Program-made: the position numbers and the translations under genes
In this document: piece by piece, positions 47,750 through 56,753 of the stretch
Position numbering within the stretch: the first letter of the stretch is position 1
Layout of the letters: each line of letters starts with the position of its first letter
NCBI RefSeq assembly: GCF_016107395.1
Contig: NZ_JAAIKO010000002.1
Location: forward strand, 1 to 64,000
Source of the DNA: Streptomyces fildesensis
GTDB lineage: Bacteria > Actinomycetota > Actinomycetes > Streptomycetales > Streptomycetaceae
Length of the DNA: 64,000 nucleotides
Direction: 5' to 3'
The notes under the pieces: generated by a model
Databases searched by the model: none
What the model saw: only the letters and a program-made list of their open reading frames with translations
Told to the model about the DNA's origin: nothing

Positions 47750-48799
47750 TCAGTAGCCGACCGTGATACGCCGGGCGGGTCCGTCGACGCGGATCCGCCC
47801 GCCGTACGGGATGACGACCTGCGGGTCGGTGTGCCCGAGGTCCACGTCGAAGACCGCCATCGTCTCCGGTGCGTACTCGGCCAGCGCCCGGAGGACCGCG
47901 GCCCGTTGATCGGCGCGGTACCGCTCCCGGCCCGCCGTGTCGAGCTGGGCCGGCCGGCCGATGTCCCAGGCCTTGGCCCGTCCCATCAGCAGTGCGGGGA
48001 ACTGCCGCAGCAGCCCGCGCTCGCCCATGTTCCGCAGGATCCGGTAGACCTCCTCCGCCGGCGGCATCTCCTCCGACGTCTCCAGGAAGAGCACCTCGCC
48101 CCGGTGGCTCCCGGCCGGCGCCGTCTCCCGGCCCGCCATCAGCAGCCACGACAGGATCTCCAGGTTCCCGCCCCAGCCCGTGCCGTCCACGACGCGGTCC
48201 GGCCGGTGCCAGGTCCAGCCCTCGCACGGTGTCATCCGCGGTGCCTCGTCGAAGGTCGCCGGATCGTCCCAGGACCGGTTGACCTCGTTGAACTCGCCGC
48301 CCGGCGTGAGCTCGTACTCGCCCGCCGTGAACAGCGCGGCCCGCAGCGAGTCCGCCGTCACCGGGTGCAGCGCCCCGGGCCGCCCGAGCTCCACCATCAC
48401 CGAGCCGCCGTGATAGCCGACGATGCCGAGCCCGTACAGATGGTGCAGCAGGCAGGTGTTGTCGCTGTATCCGAAGAACGGCTTGGGGTTGGCGCGGATC
48501 AACTCGTCGTCCAGATGCGGCAGTACGGTGATCTGGTCGTCGCCGCCGATGCTCGCGATCACGGCCGTGATCTCCGGATCGGCGAACGCGGCATGCAGAT
48601 CGGCGGCCCGCTCCCGTGCGGTGGAGCCCATCTTCCGGGTCGCCGGATACTCCACGACCCGCAGGCCGAACTCCTTCTCCAGCCGGTCCAGGCCGAGTTC
48701 GAACGGCAGCGGCAGCAGGCCCGGCAGGCCGGACGACGGGGAGAGCACCGCGACGCGGTCGCCGGGACGTGGTTTGGCGGGGTACCGGGGGCTGGTCAT
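47750..48799 (-). CDS. S66-family LD-carboxypeptidase / MccF-like peptidase
   Basis: A 349-residue serine peptidase of the S66 clan. The N-terminal PGDRVAVLSPSSG, the nucleophile-elbow area FFGYSDNTCLLHHLYGLG with Ser in GYSDN, GEVLFLETSEE (Glu) and the C-terminal GHTDPQVVIPYGG (His) mark the catalytic triad. LD-carboxypeptidases recycle peptidoglycan peptides, while the MccF branch inactivates microcin C-like toxins; the 349-residue length with WDIGRP insert rather suggests the latter type. It overlaps the upstream permease gene by 4 bp. Confidence 0.87.
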   Translation of the reverse strand: MTSPRYPAKPRPGDRVAVLSPSSGLPGLLPLPFELGLDRLEKEFGLRVVEYPATRKMGSTARERAADLHAAFADPEITAVIASIGGDDQITVLPHLDDELIRANPKPFFGYSDNTCLLHHLYGLGIVGYHGGSVMVELGRPGALHPVTADSLRAALFTAGEYELTPGGEFNEVNRSWDDPATFDEAPRMTPCEGWTWHRPDRVVDGTGWGGNLEILSWLLMAGRETAPAGSHRGEVLFLETSEEMPPAEEVYRILRNMGERGLLRQFPALLMGRAKAWDIGRPAQLDTAGRERYRADQRAAVLRALAEYAPETMAVFDVDLGHTDPQVVIPYGGRIRVDGPARRITVGY

Positions 48800-49800
48800 C
48801 GGCCGAGCGTAGTAGCGGCGGCCCGGGCCGGTCGAGGCGTTTCCGGGGCGGCGCGGACCCCTGGGGCCGCGCTCCCGTTCCCCGCGCGCCGCCGTCCGAC
48901 GGCGACGCCCAGCAGCACGACGAGCGCCCCCACCGGCTGGTTCCACGTCATGCCCTCGCCCAGCACCACCGCCCCGGCCACCACCGCGACCAGCGGCATC
49001 AGATACGTGACGGTGGACGCGGCCACGGCTCCCGCGCGGCGGATGATCCGGTAGTTCAGCAGATACGCCACCCCGGTGCCGAGCACGCCGAGCAGCAGCA
49101 GGGCGACGACGGCGGACGGCGTCCAGCCGTCGGGGCCGGTGGCCGGCAGCCCGCCGGAGACGAGCGGCGCCAGGACGGCGGCCTCCACCGTCGCCACCAC
49201 GACCTGGGCGGCGGAGAGCGAGACGGTGGACTCGGGGCGCCCGGCCAGGAAGCGCTGCGCGTACGGGAAGCCCACCGCGTAACAGCCGGCCGCCGCGAGG
49301 CAGGCCAGCTGCCCCGCCAGGTCCGAGCCGTCGGCGCCGCGCCACACCCCGAGGACCACCAGGACGCCCGCGAAGCCGATCGGCATCCCGAGCAGCCGGC
49401 GCGCTCCCGGCCGCTCCCCGGGCAGGACGACGGTCACCACCAGCATCGTCAGCAGCGGCGTCGCGGCGTTGAAGATTCCGGCGACGACCGAGGAGACCCG
49501 CTGCTCACCCCAGGCGAACAGGGTGAACGGCGCGACGTTCACCAGCGCCCCGGTCACCGCCAGATGCCCCCACACCCTGGCGCCGCGCGGCAGCCGGCCG
49601 CCGGTGGCCCGCAGCCACACCAGCAGCGTCACCGCGCCGACGACCAGCCGCACCAGCGTCACGTAGGCGGGCGGCAGGACGCCCACCCCCACCTTCATCA
49701 GCAGGAAGCTGCTGCCCCAGATCACCGCGAGCAGCACGAGCGCGTCCCACCAGCGCTCCCGGCCCCGGCCTTGTCCGCCACGCGTTCTCATGAAGTCCAT
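48796..49800 (-). CDS. EamA/DMT-family transporter
   Basis: A 334-residue membrane protein with ten hydrophobic segments in two EamA repeats (LLAVIWGSSFLLMKVGVG at the start; LGVLGTGVAYLLNYRIIRR in the second). DMT exporters move amino acids or small metabolites out of the cell. The gene overlaps the S66 peptidase (ATGA) and is divergent from an ArsR regulator. Regulator, exporter and peptidase could be one resistance or efflux unit. Confidence 0.88.
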   Translation of the reverse strand: MDFMRTRGGQGRGRERWWDALVLLAVIWGSSFLLMKVGVGVLPPAYVTLVRLVVGAVTLLVWLRATGGRLPRGARVWGHLAVTGALVNVAPFTLFAWGEQRVSSVVAGIFNAATPLLTMLVVTVVLPGERPGARRLLGMPIGFAGVLVVLGVWRGADGSDLAGQLACLAAAGCYAVGFPYAQRFLAGRPESTVSLSAAQVVVATVEAAVLAPLVSGGLPATGPDGWTPSAVVALLLLGVLGTGVAYLLNYRIIRRAGAVAASTVTYLMPLVAVVAGAVVLGEGMTWNQPVGALVVLLGVAVGRRRAGNGSAAPGVRAAPETPRPARAAATTLGR

Positions 49801-49856
49801 GCCGGAAAACTAGGGGCCGGACGTTTCGGCGGGTGCCGAAGTATCGGGGGGCGATG

Positions 49857-50597
49857 ATGGGCGGCATGACCGGTCCGCGCACACCCACCACCCTGGCCGC
49901 CCTGGCGGCGCTGCTCGCCGACGAGACCCGCGCCTCCGTCTGTCTGGCCCTGCTCGACCGCCGCGCCTGGACGTCCGGCGAACTGGCCCGGCACTGCGGG
50001 GTCGCGCCGTCCACCATCAGCGAGCACCTCACCCGGCTCGTCGACGGCGGCCTGCTGGTCCAGGAACGGCAGGGCAGACACCGTTACGTCCGGCTCGCCG
50101 ACCCCGACACCGCCCGCATGATCGAGGACCTGGCCGCCCACGTCACCCCGCCGAAGGCGGCGGCCGGCGGCGGGCTGCGCGCCCATTCGGCGGGCCAGGC
50201 CCTGGCCAGGGGCCGCACCTGCTACGACCATCTGGCCGGCCGGCTCGGGGTCGCGATCACCGACGCGATGACCGGGCGCGGCCTGCTGAGCCAGGACGCC
50301 GGCTTCTCCCTCACCGGGCCGGGACTGGTCTGGCTCACCGGCCTCGGCGCCGACCTGTCCGCGTACGACAGCCCCGCCCCGCCGTCCCGCCGGCCGCTCG
50401 CCCGGCCCTGCCTGGACTGGACGGAACGCCGCCCCCATCTGGCCGGCACGGCCGGCGCCGAGCTGTGCCGCCTCGTCCTCGACCGGGGCTGGGCCACCCG
50501 TATCGGCACCCGCCGCGCCGTCCGGGTCACCCCGCTGGGCCTGGGAGAACTGCACCGGACGCTGGGCATCGAGCCGGATCTGCTGGAGGTGGCGTGA
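49857..50597 (+). CDS. ArsR-family transcriptional regulator
   Basis: A 246-residue regulator whose first 90 residues form the ArsR winged helix (ELARHCGVAPSTISEHLTRLVDGGLL, ERQGRHRYVRL). The rest is a longer ligand- or partner-binding domain with TCYDHLAGRLGVAITDAM and a single Cys there. No metal-site CxC is seen. The ATG at 49857 is 5 nt from GGGGGG; 49854 and 49866 are alternatives. It diverges from the EamA gene and probably controls it. Confidence 0.85.
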   Translation: MGGMTGPRTPTTLAALAALLADETRASVCLALLDRRAWTSGELARHCGVAPSTISEHLTRLVDGGLLVQERQGRHRYVRLADPDTARMIEDLAAHVTPPKAAAGGGLRAHSAGQALARGRTCYDHLAGRLGVAITDAMTGRGLLSQDAGFSLTGPGLVWLTGLGADLSAYDSPAPPSRRPLARPCLDWTERRPHLAGTAGAELCRLVLDRGWATRIGTRRAVRVTPLGLGELHRTLGIEPDLLEVA

Positions 50598-50680
50598 TCG
50601 GCACACGTCATCCGCTGGAGGTGGCGTGACCACCGGCACACCTCATCCGCTGGAGGTGGCGTGACCACCGGCACACCTCC
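50582..50680 (+). repeat. Three tandem copies over the ArsR stop codon
   Basis: GCTGGAGGTGGCGTGA begins units at 50582, 50614 and 50649, with period 32 and then 35. Each unit carries GGAGG plus a GTG and a TGA. The first contains the true stop of the ArsR gene. The copies also create extra ribosome-site/start look-alikes. Confidence 0.8.
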
Positions 50681-50826
50681 GCGCCGGGCCCGCGGCACGA
50701 GGCTGTCGGACAATGGAGCTGGATCATCGCGATGCACGCACCGATCCGCGTCCCGATCCACGCCCGGATCAGCGCACCGATCCGCGTCCCGATCCGCCCA
50801 CGCCCCCGACCGCCGCAGGGAGAGAC

Positions 50827-51564
50827 TTGTCCGCCGTCCGCACCGTGCTCGCCCTGCTGGGGACGGGCGCCGCCGTGCTGATGACCGGGTGCTCCGCGAC
50901 GAATGACGCCGAGAGCGCCGGGCCGACGCCCGTCGCGTCCGCCCCCGCCAAGCTGTGGCCGAACCGGCCGCCGGCCACGGAGCCGCCCGGGGAGTCGGAG
51001 AACGAACGGCCCGTTCCGGTGCCCGGCATACCCAAGGTGACCTCTGGGGACATCAGGAGCGTGGACCCTGTCGCCGTGATCCAGGCCGAGATGGCCGTCG
51101 CTCCGGACGCGCTCTCCGGGGCGGACGCGCTCGACGAGGAGACCGCGGCGAAGGCCGACGCCTGCGAGGAGGGCTCCGCGGGGCGCAAAGGATGCCCGAT
51201 CCGCAGCCCCGAGTACTACGACCTGACGGGCGATGGGAAGGCCGACGCCGTCCTCGGTATCGACATGGTCGACGGCTTCCTCGCACTGCGCTGCTACACG
51301 CTCCACAACGGCGTGCTCACCCGCATCCTCGCCACCGTGACGAAGCCGATGTCCGTCCAGGTGGCCGGCGGGGACCTCATCGTGCAGGAGCCCACTCCCT
51401 CCGAGGGGTACGAGCAGCGCACGGTCTACGCCTGGGACCCGCAGGCGCGGGCCATGGCCATCCAGAGCGACGACTACCGGCGCGCCACCCCGCCCCGCCA
51501 CGGCCGCCGTGACTACGCACCGGACAGCGGCGACACCGACTCCTCGTGGAAGCGGTCCCGATGA
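50827..51564 (+). CDS. CseA-like lipoprotein
   Basis: A 245-residue lipoprotein. After a short signal the lipobox LMTGC is clear, then a Pro-rich segment and a folded part with YYDLTGDGKADAVLGID and YAWDPQARAMAI. It resembles CseA, the negative modulator of the Streptomyces cell-envelope stress system, in size and partner. The TTG at 50827 follows GGGAGAG; an ATG at 50713 would add a Pro/Asp repeat ahead of the signal, which seems wrong. Its stop overlaps the kinase gene (ATGA). Confidence 0.75.
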   Translation: MSAVRTVLALLGTGAAVLMTGCSATNDAESAGPTPVASAPAKLWPNRPPATEPPGESENERPVPVPGIPKVTSGDIRSVDPVAVIQAEMAVAPDALSGADALDEETAAKADACEEGSAGRKGCPIRSPEYYDLTGDGKADAVLGIDMVDGFLALRCYTLHNGVLTRILATVTKPMSVQVAGGDLIVQEPTPSEGYEQRTVYAWDPQARAMAIQSDDYRRATPPRHGRRDYAPDSGDTDSSWKRSR

Positions 51565-52925
51565 GGCTGCGCGAGCGCCCGGTGAAGCCGCGCGAACGCC
51601 CGGTGAGCCTCCGCGAGCGCCCGATGAGACTGCGCGGGCGGCTGCCGGCCTGGACCGCGACCCTCTATTGGAAGGCCGCCGTCTTCATCACCGCGATGTG
51701 CTGCGTCGTCGCGGTGGTCCTCGGCATGCTCGTGCACGTCATGGTCACCCGGCAGACCGTCCACCAGGCCCGCACCGCCGCCCTGAGCCGGCTCGACACC
51801 GCCACCCAGGCGTACATAGCGGGCGACCCGCTGCGCCGCGGCACCGCGCTGAACCCGCCGGACCTGCCCGACAAGCTCCGGGACCTCGCGCTGCGCGGCG
51901 AGCGCGGCACCATGTTCGGCGACGTCGACGGCCGCCGCACGATGTGGGCGGCGGGTCCGGCCGGCGGAAAGGCGCTGGCAGTACCGCTCGACTACACGCG
52001 CAGCGCGGAGAGCATCCGCGGGCTGGACCGGGCGATCATCCTGTCGTCCGTGCTGGCCATCGGCGGCACCCTGCTGATCGGGATCTTCGCCGTCTCGCGG
52101 GTGACCCGCCGACTGCACCGGACCGCCGCCGTCGCCCGCCGGATCAGCGCGGGCGACCTCGACGCCCGGGTGGCCGATCCCCGCACCGCCGGTCCCGCCA
52201 ACGCCCAGGACGAGGTCGCCGCCGTCTCCGCGGCGCTGGACGCGATGGCCGCCTCGCTGCAGCTCAGGCTGCAGAGCGAGCAGCGCTTCACCGCCGACGT
52301 GGCTCATGAACTGCGCACCCCGCTCGCCGGTCTGCACGCCTCTGCCGAACTGCTGCCGCCCGGCCGGCCCACCGAGCTGGTCCAGGACCGGGTCCAGGCG
52401 CTGCGCCGGCTCACCGAGGACCTGCTGGAGATCTCCCGGCTCGACTCCCGTACCGAGAAGGTCGAACCGGACGCCCACTACCTGGGGCTGCTCGCCGAAC
52501 GCGCCGTAGCCGCCTCGGGACTGTCCGCCGAGGTGCGCGTCGTCCGCGACATCTGCCTCATCACCGACCAGCGGCGGCTGGAACGGGTCCTCGGCAACCT
52601 GATCGGCAACGCCTACCGGCACGGCCGTCCGCCGGTGGTGATCACCGTCGACGGCCCCGTCGTCTCCGTCCGGGACCACGGCGACGGTTATCCCGGCTAT
52701 CTGATCGACCACGGCCCGCAGCGCTTCCGTACCGAGCCCACCAGCAACAGCAACAAGGGGCACGGCCTGGGTCTGACGATCGCCGTCGGCCAGGCCCGCA
52801 CCATCGGGGCCGAGCTGAGCTTCGCCAACGCGCCCGACGGCGGCGCCGTCTCCACCCTCACCCTCCCCACCCCGGAGGAGAGCACGGACCCGGGGGCAGG
52901 CTCGGGCGCGGGCCCGCTGTCCTGA
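51561..52925 (+). CDS. CseC-like sensor histidine kinase without adjacent regulator
   Basis: A 454-residue kinase. Two membrane segments flank an outside sensor of about 110 residues. HAMP follows (VARRISAGDLDARV), then the H-box FTADVAHELRTPLAGLHAS with the phospho-His, and the ATPase with GNLIGNAYRHG and GHGLGLTIAVG. The N-terminal 25 residues consist of repeated RERP units encoded by a tandem 24-27-bp repeat. It is co-translated with the lipoprotein, as CseA/CseC partners would be. A CseB-type response regulator is absent here, so it must act through one elsewhere. Confidence 0.85.
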   Translation: MRLRERPVKPRERPVSLRERPMRLRGRLPAWTATLYWKAAVFITAMCCVVAVVLGMLVHVMVTRQTVHQARTAALSRLDTATQAYIAGDPLRRGTALNPPDLPDKLRDLALRGERGTMFGDVDGRRTMWAAGPAGGKALAVPLDYTRSAESIRGLDRAIILSSVLAIGGTLLIGIFAVSRVTRRLHRTAAVARRISAGDLDARVADPRTAGPANAQDEVAAVSAALDAMAASLQLRLQSEQRFTADVAHELRTPLAGLHASAELLPPGRPTELVQDRVQALRRLTEDLLEISRLDSRTEKVEPDAHYLGLLAERAVAASGLSAEVRVVRDICLITDQRRLERVLGNLIGNAYRHGRPPVVITVDGPVVSVRDHGDGYPGYLIDHGPQRFRTEPTSNSNKGHGLGLTIAVGQARTIGAELSFANAPDGGAVSTLTLPTPEESTDPGAGSGAGPLS

Positions 52926-52960
52926 CGCCACCACCCGTGCAGAGCCCACCCGGTGGGGCC

Positions 52961-53051
52961 CATCCGATACCGCCCGGTAGTGCTTCATCCGGTACCGCCC
53001 GGTACAGCCTCATCCGGTCCCGCCCGGTAGTGCCTCATCCGGTCCCGGCGG
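52961..53051. repeat. 25-bp tandem repeat at the MFS gene stop
   Basis: Units beginning CATCCGGTACCGCCCGGTA start at 52961, 52986 and 53011, with a partial fourth at 53036, all exactly 25 bp apart. The third-to-fourth border holds the TGA stop of the MFS gene (53035-53037 on the minus strand). Confidence 0.85.
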
Positions 53052-54300
53052 CGGTCTCCGCAGGACTCAGCCGGGCGCCGCGGGACTCCCGGGCGAGATA
53101 GCCGGCCATGGCCAGCGACGCGATTCCGGCGAGCGAGATGGCGGCCCCCACGGACACCACCTCGGCGGCCGCCCCGAAGACCGCGGGCCCCACCCCCTGC
53201 ACGGTCATCATGCCGGAGCTGAGCAGCCCGAACGCCTGCCCACGGCTGTCCTCCGGGAGCGCGTCGAGGAACGAGCGCTGGAGCCCCAGGCTGTACGCGA
53301 ACCCGGTACCGGTGACCAGCAGCAGGACCGCGCAGACCGGCCACGGCGGACCGAAGGCGAAGCCGGCCAGCGGCAGACCGATGACCGCGACCAGCACGGC
53401 GACCAGGCGTTCGCGGGTCGCGGGCAGCACGAAGCGGCCGACGACCAGATTGCCGAGGAGCATGCCGACCGGCAGGCACGCCAGCAGGAACCCGGCGGTT
53501 CCGTCGGGGAATCCGCGCCGCCCCGCGAACGGGACGACGAGGCTCTCGGCGCTGGCCGCGAAGGCGGACGGCAGCCACTGCGCGAGCAGCAGCTTCCGCA
53601 CCCGGGGGTTCGCGAACAGCGCCCGGTTGCCCGACCAGCTGTGCCGCACCAGGGAGCCGGACCCGGAGCGGGACCCGGATCCGGACCCCTTGTCGGGGGC
53701 CGGCAGGTCGGGCAGCCGCAGCCGTACGGCGACCGACGCGACGAGGTACGCGCCCGCGCTCAGCAGCAGCGCGTGCCGCGAGCCCAGGAACGTCACGGCG
53801 ATCCCGCCGCCCGCGAGCCCGAGCAACTGGGCTCCGGACGACGACATGCTGGACAGCGACCGCCCCAGCACGTACGCGTCACCGGTCAGTGTGTCGGCGA
53901 CGAGGCGGTTGGACGCGCCCTGGAAGACCGGCGTCAGGAAGGCCACGACGGCGACGAGCAGCAGGATGAACACCACCGGCAGATGGGCCAGCGCCATCGC
54001 GACGGCGGCGGCGAACTCCAGCAGATAACCCGCGGCGATCAGCCGCCGCGGCCGGACCCGGTCGGCGAGCGAGCCGAGCAGCATCGAGCCGGCGAGCTGC
54101 GGGAGGAAACCGATGCCGAACGTCAGGGCGCCCATGAGCGGTGAGCCGGTGGTCGCGAAGATCAGCACCGAGAGGGTCAGGATCCGCAGCGCGTCGGCGG
54201 TGATCGTCACCGTCCTGGTGACGAAGAGCAGCCGGAAGCGCTGGTCGGCCAGCACTTCCCGGTAGGTGGTCCGCCGGAGCGGGGCAGGGGTGAACGTCAT
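53035..54300 (-). CDS. Major facilitator superfamily transporter
   Basis: A 421-residue protein with twelve predicted membrane segments. GSLADRVRPRRLIAAGYLLEF is the MFS loop 2-3 signature. The central cytoplasmic loop has a Gly/Ser linker (KGSGSGSRSGSG). It probably exports a drug or metabolite. It diverges from a DUF5937/ArsR-type regulator, and a CTTACGTC palindrome stands between them, so control by that regulator is likely. Confidence 0.9.
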   Translation of the reverse strand: MTFTPAPLRRTTYREVLADQRFRLLFVTRTVTITADALRILTLSVLIFATTGSPLMGALTFGIGFLPQLAGSMLLGSLADRVRPRRLIAAGYLLEFAAAVAMALAHLPVVFILLLVAVVAFLTPVFQGASNRLVADTLTGDAYVLGRSLSSMSSSGAQLLGLAGGGIAVTFLGSRHALLLSAGAYLVASVAVRLRLPDLPAPDKGSGSGSRSGSGSLVRHSWSGNRALFANPRVRKLLLAQWLPSAFAASAESLVVPFAGRRGFPDGTAGFLLACLPVGMLLGNLVVGRFVLPATRERLVAVLVAVIGLPLAGFAFGPPWPVCAVLLLVTGTGFAYSLGLQRSFLDALPEDSRGQAFGLLSSGMMTVQGVGPAVFGAAAEVVSVGAAISLAGIASLAMAGYLARESRGARLSPAETAAGTG

Positions 54301-54338
54301 ACGGGCAGCCTGTTCCCGGCGCCCCCGCCGGGGCGATT

Positions 54339-54380
54339 CTTACGTCGCAGGACGTAAGCCCGCACGCCCGCCGACGTAGG
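54339..54380. promoter_or_regulatory. Probable operator between MFS and ArsR-type genes
   Basis: CTTACGTC (54339-54346) and GACGTAAG (54351-54358) form a perfect 8-bp inverted repeat with a 4-nt spacer. A further GACGTAGG half-site stands at 54373-54380, 22 bp along and so two helical turns away. It is placed in the 88-bp gap of a regulator/transporter pair. Confidence 0.7.
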
Positions 54381-54388
54381 CTCGGGGC

Positions 54389-55399
54389 ATGCGGCGATTC
54401 GAGTTCGGTACCGACGATCTGCTGCGCAGCAGGTTCGCGCTGTCGCCGGCCTTCGAGCTGTGCAACCTCCTGCGGTATCTGGAGGGCCGGACCCGGCAGC
54501 GGCTGCCGGCCGCCTGGTCGGCCCGGCTGATGCCGGTCTTCCAGCAGCTGCGCCGCGACACCGACATCGACGCGGCGCTCGCGCTCCACACCCGCACCTT
54601 CGGCGCCAACTTCGTCGCCCTGCCGCCCCGCGGCCTCGCCCAGACCTGGGACGACGACCTCGCCGCGATCCGCGCCACGAGCCTGTCCCAGGCCCACGAG
54701 GAAGCCGAACTGTGCCTCGCCGCGCGCCCGTCCCGCGATCCGCGGGTGCTGGCGACCCTGCGCGGCGACGCGGTCGTCGAGCGGGTCGCCGACGCCCTGG
54801 ACCAGGCCTGGCACGGTCTGCTGGCCCGCGACTGGCCGCAGCTGTGCGCCATCTGCGAGCGCGATGTCGTCCACCGGGTCGGCCAGCTCGGCCGCTCGGG
54901 CTGGGCGGCCGCCCTCGACGGCTTCCACCCCGACATGCGCTGGCGCGACGGCGGTATCGACATCCTGCGGACGTCGTCGTCACCGGCCAGCGTCACCACC
55001 CTCGCGGGTGAGGGGCTGCTGCTCATCCCGTCGGTCTTCGTCTGGCCCCACCTGGCCACCTACGTCGACGACCCCTGGCCGAAGGCGATCATCTACCCCG
55101 CCCGGGGCACGGCCGCGCTGTGGGAGACACCCGACTCCGTCGAACCGGACGCCCTCGCCGGACTCCTCGGCCGCTCGCGCTCCCGGCTGCTGTCCGCCCT
55201 GGACCAGCCCGCGAGCACCACACAACTCGCCCAGACCCTGCGCCTCGCCCCCGGCGCGGTCGGCGACCACCTGACCGTCCTCCGCAAAGCCGGCCTCCTC
55301 CTCCGAGCCCGCTCCGGCCGCTCCGTCCTCTACTACCGAACCCCCCTGGGCGACGCCCTCGCCGCAGGCACCGACCAGGGCCCGCCCGACGGGGCCTGA
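54389..55399 (+). CDS. DUF5937-type regulator with C-terminal ArsR helix-turn-helix
   Basis: A 336-residue regulator. The first 230 residues are a DUF5937-like domain (FEFGTDDLLRSRFALSPAFEL; IPSVFVWPH). The C-terminus carries the ArsR-type winged helix (TTQLAQTLRLAPGAVGDHLTVLRKAGLL; RSGRSVLYYRT). The effector is unknown. It is divergent from the MFS gene and likely represses both through the GACGTAAG sites. Confidence 0.85.
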   Translation: MRRFEFGTDDLLRSRFALSPAFELCNLLRYLEGRTRQRLPAAWSARLMPVFQQLRRDTDIDAALALHTRTFGANFVALPPRGLAQTWDDDLAAIRATSLSQAHEEAELCLAARPSRDPRVLATLRGDAVVERVADALDQAWHGLLARDWPQLCAICERDVVHRVGQLGRSGWAAALDGFHPDMRWRDGGIDILRTSSSPASVTTLAGEGLLLIPSVFVWPHLATYVDDPWPKAIIYPARGTAALWETPDSVEPDALAGLLGRSRSRLLSALDQPASTTQLAQTLRLAPGAVGDHLTVLRKAGLLLRARSGRSVLYYRTPLGDALAAGTDQGPPDGA

Positions 55400-55592
55400 C
55401 GCCCAGGGAAACGGTGGGGGGCGCCCCGCGACTGATCTGAACTGGTCGGTAACAGAGCGGAAAAGGTGCTGCAGCTACCTAGCGGTAACCCCGTTGGACG
55501 TGTCACATTCCTCGCGCCACCGGCCGGCGGCCCACCCTCACCCAGAGCCTCCCGACCCCACCATGCGGGAGGCCGTCCGCAGGAGTTCCGCC

Positions 55593-56753
55593 GTGCCCGA
55601 ACGCCGTCACAGAACCAGCAGAACAACGCGACTGCTTGCCGCAGCCCTCGCGCTACCCCTCGTCGCCGCCGGCCTGCTGGCCGTCGCGGCCCCCGCGCAA
55701 GCCGCCACCGGACCGGTCGTGAGGGTGTCGATGGGCGACAGCTACATCTCCGGAGAGGCCGGTCGCTGGAAGGGCAACAGCGACACCGCCAGTGGCAGCC
55801 GCGACGGTACCGACCGTGCCTGGACCGGCGGCAGCACCTACGACCCCACCACGGTCTACGGCAGCACCTACGCGAGCGGGTGCGACCGATCGGACTCCGC
55901 CGAGATCAACAGCCTGGCCGGAGCGGTCAACATCGCCTGCTCCGGCGCCACCACCGCCAACGTCTTCCGGGCGGGCAACGGCGGCCAGTCCTTCAAGGGC
56001 GAGGCGCCACAGGCCGACCAGCTGGCCTCGATCGCCGCGAACAACACCGTCAAGCTGATCACCCTCTCGATCGGCGGCAACGACCTCGGCTTCTCGGACG
56101 TCATCTCGACCTGCGTCAAGGATTACCTGATCTGGTACTCCTACTGCCACACCAGCCAGCAGAGCGCCATCGACTCCAGGATGAGCGCGGCCATGGCGGG
56201 CGTCGGCAAGTCGATCGACGAGATCCGCGCCGTGATGACCGCTGACGGCTACGCGTCGGGCGACTACCGCATCGTGCTGCAGTCCTACCCGTCCCCGATC
56301 CCGCGCAGCACCGAGATGCGCTACCCGGAGAGCGGCTGGAGCCGGGCCAGCACCGGCGGCTGCCCGTTCTGGAACGGTGACGCCGACTGGGCCCGCGACT
56401 CGATGGTCCCGCAGATCTCCAACGCGCTCGCCGGCGTCGCGGCCACCAAGGGCGTGCAGTTCATGGACCTGCGCGACATGCTGCAGGGCCGTGAGGTCTG
56501 CGCCAAGACGTCCAGCCTCGCCACCCCGGGCGCGGCGCCGTCCGCCACCACCAGTGAGTGGGCGCGCTTCGTCGACGCCGGCCTGAGCAGCTCCCAGGGA
56601 ACCGTCCAGGAGTCGATGCACCCGAACTACTACGGCGAGCTCGCCCTCGGCAGCTGCCTGACCCAGTTGAACGCCCACCCCACTGGTAACTACTACTACT
56701 GCCGCAACACGGCGGGCCGGGACTCCACAGGGATGTATCTGAACGCCAAGTGA
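55593..56753 (+). CDS. Secreted SGNH/GDSL-type hydrolase
   Basis: A 386-residue exported hydrolase. A signal peptide with twin arginines ends near APAQA. The SGNH blocks are plain: GDSYISGE (block I, nucleophile Ser), a Gly (block II), GGNDLGFS (block III, Asn) and MHPNYYGE (block V, His). It would cleave esters of lipids or polysaccharides outside. The GTG at 55593 has AGGAG 7 nt upstream; ATG 55563 is the alternative. At least four Cys suggest disulfide bonds. Confidence 0.87.
   Translation: MPERRHRTSRTTRLLAAALALPLVAAGLLAVAAPAQAATGPVVRVSMGDSYISGEAGRWKGNSDTASGSRDGTDRAWTGGSTYDPTTVYGSTYASGCDRSDSAEINSLAGAVNIACSGATTANVFRAGNGGQSFKGEAPQADQLASIAANNTVKLITLSIGGNDLGFSDVISTCVKDYLIWYSYCHTSQQSAIDSRMSAAMAGVGKSIDEIRAVMTADGYASGDYRIVLQSYPSPIPRSTEMRYPESGWSRASTGGCPFWNGDADWARDSMVPQISNALAGVAATKGVQFMDLRDMLQGREVCAKTSSLATPGAAPSATTSEWARFVDAGLSSSQGTVQESMHPNYYGELALGSCLTQLNAHPTGNYYYCRNTAGRDSTGMYLNAK

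Noticed and set aside
50661-50906. 81-residue frame starting on the third ArsR-end repeat
   Set aside because: The start signal is a repeat copy, the protein is Arg/Ser low-complexity, and it ends inside the lipoprotein signal region.
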